A stretch of DNA of 64,000 bases from Tissierellia bacterium (lineage in GTDB: Bacteria > Bacillota > Clostridia > Tissierellales > Peptoniphilaceae), in assembly GCA_030529425.1 (NCBI GenBank), contig JAUMWX010000003.1:1-64000 (forward strand). Reading direction: 5' to 3'. The translations under genes and the position numbers were made by a program. The notes under the pieces are model-generated. The model did not search any database, had not been told where the DNA came from, and saw only the letters and a list, made by a program, of their open reading frames with translations. Of this stretch, positions 57,669-64,000 are shown one piece after another (position 1 is the first letter of the stretch; the number at the start of each line of letters is the position of its first letter).

Positions 57669-59144
57669 TTAAGGATATATTATTTGTGAATTAATTTTGC
57701 TTAATTTTTTATAATCTTCATAAACGGATTTTATCTTGTCTCCGGTAATCCATTTGCTCATTACGATTTCGTAATCAAAAGTATTTTGAATCGAAAATAA
57801 AGGATTGACAGCTATATTATTATAATATATTGGAAATAATTGAATCATATTGTAACTCTGTATAAGTATATAATTCTCATCAGGCGACACTATGGCATCA
57901 ATCGCTGTTGGTACTTTATTTATTACTTCTCTCCAAGTTATCTTTGAATTGTAGTTTATTCCTAGGTTAATTGTAGGTATTATATTCAAATCGAAACTTT
58001 TATATATTCTCTTTGTTTCATCCTCACTGAAATCAAAATTAAGACTTGAAACAAATCCCCAACTCATCTTCTTTCTCTGCAATCCTATGTTTGTGTAATC
58101 CGGTGTTATAGGTATTACATCCGCTGATTTTATAAGGTTCAAACTATCTTTGATAGCTCGCAAATACTCTTGATTTCCGTCCGTTCCGGCAATTGTCGTA
58201 ACTTTCAAAGGTGTCCTTTTTGCGATTGAATGTATCGGGTGTATTTCAAACGATTCACTTAGCGGATCGTTGTCAATAGTTAATTTCGTTACTCCGATGT
58301 AATCGTCATTTACATAATCAATTCTTCTATATATAGTGTCATTTAAAGTGTTCGCCTTTGCTGATTTAGGGTTGAATGTCGGAAAAGATGACACTTTATA
58401 TGTGTTAAAAGATTCTTCGGATACATCTCCTATACTTTCCATTACAGTCCATAATCCCGAATCTTTTGGAATTACAATATTATTAACCGCAAATACATCA
58501 GGTCTTAAATCTGATTTCGTACTTTTTATAAAATATGTCATATATTCGTATTTTCCGGGGAAACTGTCCAAGTATTTAATTCTCTTTCTAAATGCTACAG
58601 ACAATCCGAAATCCATATTTTGAATTCCAATTTTCCCTTCCAGCACCTCTGATACCTCTTCAAATTTCTCATTTATTTGATGAGATGTCAGATCGGCGGA
58701 TTTCTTAAATACTATTATATTACCTACATCAATGGTCAATAACTCGTTTTCCGACAACTCTAAAAACTCTTGTGAATAAGAAATCTCATTAGATAATCTG
58801 TAAACCACGATATTTTCACCTTTATATTGAAGTTCCTTCGGTATTTTAATACCCTTATTGGAAAAATAGTTTTTATAATTAACATATCTGGCTGATATAA
58901 TTGGATTTATGATATGAGTATTCCCTAATTGATACACTTCATTCGATATGAATAATTCATTCAACTGTGAATTTCTGTCAGTATTTAGTGTGTATTCTCT
59001 ATCCATTTTCCATATTCCTGTAATAGGATTTTTTACCTTAGGTTTAGCAATATTAATTTCTTCTATATCTCCATCTAAATTGGGTTTAGAACAACTGGTG
59101 AACAGAAAAGCGAGAATAAATACTATACTTAAAATCCTTTTCAT
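57669..59144 (-). CDS. Predicted lipoprotein downstream of a histidine kinase
   Basis: A 491-residue exported lipoprotein. The signal peptide (MKRILSIVFILAFLFTSC) ends in the lipobox FTSC with Cys18. The rest is beta-rich with no motif that I recognise; phrases such as NYILIQSYNMIQLFPIYYN (near the C-terminus) hint at a beta-propeller or sensor-like fold, but this is weak. The start overlaps the kinase stop by four bases, so the two are translated together. It may sense envelope conditions or modulate the kinase. Confidence 0.7.
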   Translation of the reverse strand: MKRILSIVFILAFLFTSCSKPNLDGDIEEINIAKPKVKNPITGIWKMDREYTLNTDRNSQLNELFISNEVYQLGNTHIINPIISARYVNYKNYFSNKGIKIPKELQYKGENIVVYRLSNEISYSQEFLELSENELLTIDVGNIIVFKKSADLTSHQINEKFEEVSEVLEGKIGIQNMDFGLSVAFRKRIKYLDSFPGKYEYMTYFIKSTKSDLRPDVFAVNNIVIPKDSGLWTVMESIGDVSEESFNTYKVSSFPTFNPKSAKANTLNDTIYRRIDYVNDDYIGVTKLTIDNDPLSESFEIHPIHSIAKRTPLKVTTIAGTDGNQEYLRAIKDSLNLIKSADVIPITPDYTNIGLQRKKMSWGFVSSLNFDFSEDETKRIYKSFDLNIIPTINLGINYNSKITWREVINKVPTAIDAIVSPDENYILIQSYNMIQLFPIYYNNIAVNPLFSIQNTFDYEIVMSKWITGDKIKSVYEDYKKLSKINSQIIYP

Positions 59145-60568
59145 TCTACATCTCCTCTTGGAATTCTAAATCTTACTGTCGTGCCTTCGTTTATTTTACT
59201 TTCAATTTCAAGATTTCCTCCATGTCGTATTACTATCTCTTCACATATTGAAAGTCCCAGTCCGGTGTGAGAACCGCTACTGCTTCCCTTGTAAAACTTC
59301 GTTGTAACCAAAGAAATTTCGTCCTCGCTTATTCCTATTCCTGTATCTATCACTTCAACAACAACTTCGCCTTTCAAATCTTTAGAAATTATATTAACAG
59401 CTATTGTACCTTTGTTTCCGGTAAATTTTATGGCGTTGTCAAGTAAGTTAATCATTACCTGTTTGATTCTGTCGGAATCGGCTATCAATGTAATATCGGA
59501 ATCATCAAAGTTAAAAATAACATCTATTTCTTTTTCCGAAGTTCTAGGATTAAGTTGTTTAATGATATTCTTTACAATTTCAATAATATTGAACTGTGTT
59601 TTATTAAGAGAAAATCTCGGGGATTTAAATCTTGAAAAATCAAGCAAATCTTCAACCATATCTGAAAGTCTGTCAGACTCTTTTTCAATTATTTTAAGAC
59701 CTTCATTTATGGTTTCCCTATCTACGGTATCATCTTGTAATGTTATGGACCATCCTTTTATTGAAGTCAAAGGAGTTCTAAGTTCATGGGAAACTGATGA
59801 AATAAATTCAGTCTTGATCTCTTCTTTATGAATTATATTTGCGCTCATTTCATCCATTGTCTTTGCTAATTCCCCTATTTCTCCCCTATAGCTCATTTTT
59901 GACTTTTCATTGTATTGCCCATTGGAAAGTTTGTTAGCCAAGACTGTTAAACTGTTTATAGGGCTAAATATTAACCCGGCTATAAGATAAGACACAATTC
60001 CTCCAAAAGCCAGCGATATTCCACCGAATAGTACAAAGAATCCGAATTTCCCCAATATATCTCTATCAACACTGGATAGACCCGAAGTTACCCTTATAAC
60101 TCCGGCATTTACCCCATTATTTATGATAGGAAAACTGTAAGACATAACCTTTTCGATACCGTTAAAATATACATCATAATCAGGCGCTCCATTGATTGCA
60201 TTCTCAACATCGGATGCATTTATTACCAATCCGATATTCGGAGATGCCAAACTGTCATATATTACAGTTTTGGTTTTATCGATGATTTGTATTTGTCCAA
60301 GTGAATTATTTATAAATTGTAATCTGTCGTTATCAATATTATCATTTATTGAAAAATCGGAAACATAACTCAAATAAAGTTCCGAATTAAACTTCGCTTG
60401 AGCGTGCATTGAAGCTTTAAGATTATTATAGTTATATTCTCTTATGGAAATAAAAGTGTAAATCTCAAAGCCGAAAATGAATATAATCAATAACAATAAA
60501 ATATAGGCTATCAATCGAGATTTAAACCCATATCTAATTTTTTCTATTATTTGAATTATTCTCCCCAT
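59141..60568 (-). CDS. Sensor histidine kinase
   Basis: A 475-residue membrane kinase. It has membrane segments at about 19-41 and 177-201, an extracytoplasmic sensor (42-176), a HAMP domain (200-252), the phospho-acceptor H261 in SVSHELRTPL, and an ATPase with NLLDNAIKF, DTGIGIS and GLGLSI boxes. It resembles the WalK/ResE/PhoR group. It overlaps the regulator by 13 bases and the lipoprotein by 4. Confidence 0.94.
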   Translation of the reverse strand: MGRIIQIIEKIRYGFKSRLIAYILLLLIIFIFGFEIYTFISIREYNYNNLKASMHAQAKFNSELYLSYVSDFSINDNIDNDRLQFINNSLGQIQIIDKTKTVIYDSLASPNIGLVINASDVENAINGAPDYDVYFNGIEKVMSYSFPIINNGVNAGVIRVTSGLSSVDRDILGKFGFFVLFGGISLAFGGIVSYLIAGLIFSPINSLTVLANKLSNGQYNEKSKMSYRGEIGELAKTMDEMSANIIHKEEIKTEFISSVSHELRTPLTSIKGWSITLQDDTVDRETINEGLKIIEKESDRLSDMVEDLLDFSRFKSPRFSLNKTQFNIIEIVKNIIKQLNPRTSEKEIDVIFNFDDSDITLIADSDRIKQVMINLLDNAIKFTGNKGTIAVNIISKDLKGEVVVEVIDTGIGISEDEISLVTTKFYKGSSSGSHTGLGLSICEEIVIRHGGNLEIESKINEGTTVRFRIPRGDVE

Positions 60569-61248
60569 CTATAACCAACACCCCAAACAGTATGAAGGTA
60601 ATCAGGCTTTGCAGGATTATCTTCAATTTTAGCTCTTATTCTCCTTATATTAACATCTATTATCTTTGTATCAGCTTTATTTTCCTCTCCCCATGCCAAT
60701 TCAACCAATTCTTCTCTGGTAAAGGCTTTATCAACATTTGTTAAAAATATCTTTATTAATGCTAATTCCGTTGGAGTCAAATCGATCACTTTTCCGTCCT
60801 TCATAAATTTTTTGGAATAAAGATTAAAAGTAAAAGGTCCATCGGAAATATTTTCATTGTCCGGAACATCTACTTTATAGTCAATTCTTCTGACCAAGGA
60901 CTTTATTCTAAGGACCAATTCTTGCGGATTAAAAGGTTTTACCATGTAATCGTCCGTCCCCTGCTCCAAACCTAATATTTTATCAATTTCCTGGCTTTTT
61001 GCAGTCAACATAATAATTCCGATATTAGGGATTTCATTTCTTAATATGCTGCAAACTTCAAATCCGTTAATTCCCGGAAGCATGACATCCAAAATTACAA
61101 TATGAGGTTTTTCTCTTAAGGCGATTTCAACGCCTTCCTCTCCTGAACCTGCCTCAAAAACTTGAAACCCCGCTTTTTCTACATTAATTTTTGTAAATTT
61201 TCTTATTGCCAACTCATCTTCGACAAGTAATACTTTATAAGTCATCAT
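60556..61248 (-). CDS. OmpR-family response regulator
   Basis: A 230-residue DNA-binding regulator, partner of the adjacent kinase. The receiver domain has the phosphorylation site D54 in ILDVMLPG, the acidic pair E10/D11 and KPF near residue 104. The winged-helix effector (about 130-228) contains TPTELALIKIF and the recognition helix in VDVNIRRIRAKI-type sequence (IIDVNIRRIRAKIEDN). It overlaps the pseudouridine synthase gene by four bases. Target genes are not known. Confidence 0.95.
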   Translation of the reverse strand: MMTYKVLLVEDELAIRKFTKINVEKAGFQVFEAGSGEEGVEIALREKPHIVILDVMLPGINGFEVCSILRNEIPNIGIIMLTAKSQEIDKILGLEQGTDDYMVKPFNPQELVLRIKSLVRRIDYKVDVPDNENISDGPFTFNLYSKKFMKDGKVIDLTPTELALIKIFLTNVDKAFTREELVELAWGEENKADTKIIDVNIRRIRAKIEDNPAKPDYLHTVWGVGYRWGE

Positions 61249-62174
61249 AACTCCTTTAAATTGTTAAATAATTCATATAACATATTATCATATTTGCTCT
61301 TTATTACTAAGTTTTTTATACTTTTTATAGGAATATCATCTGAAAATATAAGTTTGTAAGCTACCAATTGTTGATCTTTAACATTTGGAAGTATATTTTT
61401 TCCATATCTCCTATCCCCTACTATGGGGTGACCTATATCACTTAGAGTAACTCTAATCTGATGTGTTCTTCCGGTCAACAGTTCAATTTCAATTAGTGAG
61501 TAATTTTTTGAAAAACTTATGGGACGAATAATTGTTTTCGACAATTTTCCGGAATCGGAAACGGAAACATAATTTTTTTCATCTTTACTTAAAGTGTTTT
61601 CAACGACAATTTCTTTATCTACCACACCGTGAACTACGGCTAAATAGTATTTTCTTATCATCTTCATAGAATTGTTCAGATTAATTAAGGCATTTCTATT
61701 TTTGGCACCTATTATTAAACCCATTGTATTTCTATCTATTCTATTTACTAATGACGGTCTAAATGTACTCTCTATTCTAGGGATATACTCTTGTTTTTCT
61801 ATCAAATAATTAACCATATAATCGACGACGTTATTGCCGTAATCCTCCGGGTTAGCGGCATGTACAAGCATATTTTGAGGTTTATCAAAAACTATAATGT
61901 CATCATTTTCAAATGCTATATCTATTTTTATTTTAGATATCTTAGATTTTTTCTTTTTCTTCCATTTGTCAATTTCCTCATCATATATGTAAAGATCTAA
62001 AATATCTCCCTCATATATAACTGTTTGAGTATCAACTTTTTTTCCGTTAACTTTTATTTTTTTAAGTCTCATCCATTTTTGAATAAGAGATTTAGGAGCT
62101 GTTTCAAAAAATTTTCCCAAATACTTTATTAATTTTTGATTATTGTCATTTTTTCCAATTTCTATTTTTTTCAT
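61245..62174 (-). CDS. RluA-family pseudouridine synthase
   Basis: A 309-residue rRNA or tRNA pseudouridine synthase with an N-terminal S4 domain (14-75) and a catalytic domain with LVNRIDRNTMGLIIGAKN (Asp nucleophile; RxDR form) and LLTGRTHQIRVTLSD. It belongs to the RluC/YjbO-type branch and is distinct from the genes at 26614 and 36712. It heads the operon rluA-regulator-kinase-lipoprotein, an unusual company. AAAGGAG precedes the ATG. Confidence 0.9.
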   Translation of the reverse strand: MKKIEIGKNDNNQKLIKYLGKFFETAPKSLIQKWMRLKKIKVNGKKVDTQTVIYEGDILDLYIYDEEIDKWKKKKKSKISKIKIDIAFENDDIIVFDKPQNMLVHAANPEDYGNNVVDYMVNYLIEKQEYIPRIESTFRPSLVNRIDRNTMGLIIGAKNRNALINLNNSMKMIRKYYLAVVHGVVDKEIVVENTLSKDEKNYVSVSDSGKLSKTIIRPISFSKNYSLIEIELLTGRTHQIRVTLSDIGHPIVGDRRYGKNILPNVKDQQLVAYKLIFSDDIPIKSIKNLVIKSKYDNMLYELFNNLKEL

Positions 62175-62197
62175 GTTTGCTCCTTTTATGCTATAAT
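62169..62197 (+). promoter_or_regulatory. Candidate promoter of the MltG-like gene
   Basis: TATAAT at 62192-62197 with TTTCAT at 62169-62174, spacer 17 bp. The minus-strand operon has its own TATAAT at 62204-62199, so the divergent promoters overlap. Confidence 0.45.
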
Positions 62198-62240
62198 AAT
62201 TATATCAAATTGCAAATACATTATCCATAAAGGAGGTTAC

Positions 62241-62615
62241 ATGACCAATAAAATAAAAGATTTCTTTTATAATTTTACAGACATAATTATCGCACTTCTT
62301 TTGATTGCCGGAATAGTTTTTGTTCTGCATTATAATCTTAGCGAAATGATGGAGATAAAAGGACAAGCTGATATTCAAAGTGAATCAATAGAAAAAACAC
62401 CTATAAAAGAAGAATTTTTAGAAGTATATATTCCTGCTGAAATATCAAAGGAGCAGTTGTCCGACATTTTAGCGGCATCCTCTCTCATAAAAGACAAGAA
62501 GATCTTTCTTGAAGAAATTAATAAAGCTGATAAAAGTTTAAAAATTAAATCAGGAACTTATAAATTCAAAAAAGATTCCACAAATCAGGAAATCATAGAC
62601 TTATTATTAAAATAA
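62241..62615 (+). CDS. Small membrane protein with an MltG-like N-terminal domain
   Basis: A 124-residue protein with one membrane segment (about 16-36, IIALLLIAGIVFVLHYN) and an extracytoplasmic part. The part from residue 65 (VYIPAEISKEQLSDILAASS) to the end (KSGTYKFKKDSTNQEI) resembles the LysM-like subdomain of YceG/MltG peptidoglycan transglycosylases, but the catalytic domain is absent. ATG 62241 follows AAAGGAGG; the longer frame is ignored. A regulatory or binding role in the cell wall is only an inference. Confidence 0.75.
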   Translation: MTNKIKDFFYNFTDIIIALLLIAGIVFVLHYNLSEMMEIKGQADIQSESIEKTPIKEEFLEVYIPAEISKEQLSDILAASSLIKDKKIFLEEINKADKSLKIKSGTYKFKKDSTNQEIIDLLLK

Positions 62616-62634
62616 ATCCCGTAAGGGATTTTTT
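62614..62634 (+). terminator. Terminator after the MltG-like gene
   Basis: AAATCCC pairs with GGGATTT around GTAA, followed by T residues; the stem begins inside the stop codon. Confidence 0.85.
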
Positions 62635-62677
62635 ATTTTGTAAAAAAATTTAAACTTAATTAAAACTACTTCATATA

Positions 62678-62706
62678 TTTACCTTTTAACAAATTTCTGT
62701 TATTAT
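62678..62706 (+). promoter_or_regulatory. Promoter of the amino-sugar operon
   Basis: TTTACC at 62678-62683 and TATTAT at 62701-62706, spacer 17 bp. Confidence 0.55.
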
Positions 62707-62709
62707 TTA

Positions 62710-62725
62710 AGTGGTAATTACCACT
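62710..62725. promoter_or_regulatory. GntR-type operator
   Basis: AGTGGTAATTACCACT is a perfect 16-bp palindrome just downstream of the -10 and directly before the ribosome site AAGGAGG. Its TGGT...ACCA form matches sites of HutC-subfamily GntR regulators such as NagR/AgaR. Binding would block initiation. Confidence 0.7.
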
Positions 62726-62736
62726 AAGGAGGTACT

Positions 62737-63888
62737 ATGTTTTTACTAAAAAACCAAAGTGTAAAATATGAAGAATATAAAAATACTCTATCTGAAATTC
62801 TTCATCAACCAAATATTTGGAAAGAAGCTCATAAAAACTATATTGAGCAAAAAACTGATATTGAAAAATTCTTATCCTCAATCAGAAGTAAGCATGCGGG
62901 GAAAATGAGAGTTATTTTTACAGGTGCAGGAACTTCAGAGTATGTAGGTAATATAATTGTTGATTATTTGAGGAAAAATGATGACTACCAATTCGAGTCC
63001 ATTTCAACAACAGATATTGTTTCAAATCCATACCTATACTTAAAAAGAAATACTCCTACTTTATTGGTATCTTTTGCCAGAAGTGGCAATAGTCCTGAAA
63101 GTTTGGCGGCGGTTGAGATATGTTCAAAATTGATTGATAATTTTTATAATTTAGCTATTACATGTGCTGATAATGGAAAACTTGCGAATTCGTTATATGG
63201 AAAAGAGAATTCTTATGTATTGATTATGCCTGACGGCTCCAATGACAAAGGATTTGCTATGACAAGCTCTTTTACAAGCATGATGTTGTCAGCGTTATTG
63301 ATATTCGATAATAGGTCAGATGAAGAAAAATTAAAAATTGTAGAATTTTTAATTGACTCTGTTAATTCGATAATTAAAAGAGAAAAAGAATTAACTGAAT
63401 TGATAGATTTTGATTTTGAAAGAATTGTTTACATAGGCTCGGGTACTCTTTCAAAACTTGTTAATGAATGCAGACTTAAAATACTTGAATTAACTGCCGG
63501 ACAAGTTGTTACATGCCATGAAAGCAGTATGGGTTTTAGACATGGTCCAAAATCTTTTGTGAATGACAAGACTTTTATAGTTTCGCTTGTTTCTAATAAT
63601 GAATATACAGCTAAATATGATATCGATATTTTAAATGAGGTTTATCATGATGAGATAGCGAAGAACATTTTGGCGATTTCTACATCTAAAATAGATTCCG
63701 GTTTTGAACAATTCACAATTGATGCTCCTGCAAACTTGGAAGATGTCTATCTATCTTTCCCCTATGTTTTCATCGCACAAATAATTTCACTGCTAACATG
63801 CAATAGAGTTGGAAACAGCGCTGACAGTCCTTCCAGAAGCGGAACTGTAAATAGAGTAGTAAAAGGAGTTGTAATTCACGAACTATGA
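62737..63888 (+). CDS. agaS: SIS-domain sugar isomerase/deaminase AgaS
   Basis: A 383-residue protein with two SIS domains, of the AgaS family, which deaminates and isomerises galactosamine-6-phosphate to tagatose-6-phosphate. The first domain carries [11 protein letters not shown] (61-71) and [11 protein letters not shown] (around 112-122). The second carries [14 protein letters not shown] and [11 protein letters not shown], the catalytic region. With the following kinase it fits N-acetylgalactosamine or galactosamine use. The annotation as agaS rests on the family and the neighbour. Confidence 0.88.
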   Translation: MFLLKNQSVKYEEYKNTLSEILHQPNIWKEAHKNYIEQKTDIEKFLSSIRSKHAGKMRVIFTGAGTSEYVGNIIVDYLRKNDDYQFESISTTDIVSNPYLYLKRNTPTLLVSFARSGNSPESLAAVEICSKLIDNFYNLAITCADNGKLANSLYGKENSYVLIMPDGSNDKGFAMTSSFTSMMLSALLIFDNRSDEEKLKIVEFLIDSVNSIIKREKELTELIDFDFERIVYIGSGTLSKLVNECRLKILELTAGQVVTCHESSMGFRHGPKSFVNDKTFIVSLVSNNEYTAKYDIDILNEVYHDEIAKNILAISTSKIDSGFEQFTIDAPANLEDVYLSFPYVFIAQIISLLTCNRVGNSADSPSRSGTVNRVVKGVVIHEL

Positions 63889-64000
63889 TTATAACAATTA
63901 CCCCCAATCCTTCTGTAGACATTTCATATTTTATGGATGAATTAAATCTTAATCAAGCAAATAAGTGTGAAAAAATCGTAAAAACTGCCGGGGGAAAAGG
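63885..64000 (+). CDS. PfkB-family sugar kinase, LacC/FruK type, 3' end outside window
   Basis: Only the first 38 codons are present. They read [19 protein letters not shown] and then KTAGGKG at the window end, the N-terminal signature of tagatose-6-phosphate kinase (LacC) and 1-phosphofructokinase. The ATG overlaps the agaS TGA (ATGA), so the genes are coupled. With AgaS the tagatose-6-phosphate kinase function is the more likely. Confidence 0.82.
   Translation, partial: MIITITPNPSVDISYFMDELNLNQANKCEKIVKTAGGK

Overview
The window is a low-GC, Gram-positive chromosome segment from an anaerobic Firmicute. The evidence is AT-rich codon use, strong AGGAGG ribosome sites, a sortase-type surface protein, SepF, Bacillus-type LexA boxes, ScpA/ScpB and a DUS-free housekeeping order. 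The overall look (compact genome, many overlapping genes, LDH, VaFE surface proteins) fits Tissierellia/Peptoniphilaceae (Peptoniphilus, Anaerococcus, Helcococcus, Finegoldia relatives); the genus cannot be fixed by eye. TGA is used as a stop throughout, so this is not a mollicute.

Layout. 1-1532: 3' part of a surface protein built from near-identical 121-residue ester-bond repeats. 1533-2300: three tRNA genes (Met, Gly, Arg) with their own promoters and terminators. 2512-3844: a small CxC protein and L-lactate dehydrogenase. 3963-5417 (minus): a radical-SAM/methyltransferase fusion for wobble-uridine modification. 5616-24693: a long plus-strand run with Holliday junction enzymes (ruvC, ruvA, ruvB), queuosine enzymes (queA, tgt), yajC, recJ, relA, dtd, aspS, tcdA, glyA, der, plsY, gpsA and the division gene sepF. 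24732-39844: ylmH, lspA, ung, rluD, comM, efp, a frameshifted nusB, xseA, xseB, ispA, argR, recN, a Nudix enzyme, an M50 protease, scpA, scpB, rluB, an HI0933-type flavoprotein, cmk and plsC. 39991-43033: a MacB-like ABC cassette with an odd accessory protein. 43155-53237: rpsA, a DMT exporter, miaB, mutS, mutL, miaA and a methionine gamma-lyase-like enzyme. 53289-57273: a lipid kinase, an ArsR-type regulator, and the SOS locus (LysM division-inhibitor-like gene, three LexA boxes, lexA), then a Xer-type recombinase and a small membrane exporter. 57274-57668: a gene-free stretch full of palindromes. 57669-62174 (minus): pseudouridine synthase, response regulator, histidine kinase and lipoprotein in one overlapping operon. 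62241-64000: a small MltG-like membrane protein and the start of an amino-sugar operon (agaS and a lacC-like kinase) behind a GntR-type operator.

The genes are mostly translation, tRNA modification, recombination/repair and envelope functions. Many pairs overlap by 1-20 bases, so large operons and translational coupling are likely. No CRISPR array, prophage or intact insertion sequence was seen. The points most worth checking are: the MnmL-MnmM fusion; the nusB frameshift; the eroded endonuclease motifs of MutL; the altered arginine-binding motif of ArgR; an exported-looking ABC accessory protein with no signal peptide; three identical SOS boxes at exact 28-bp spacing; and a perfect 22-bp-arm palindrome at 57422-57469.
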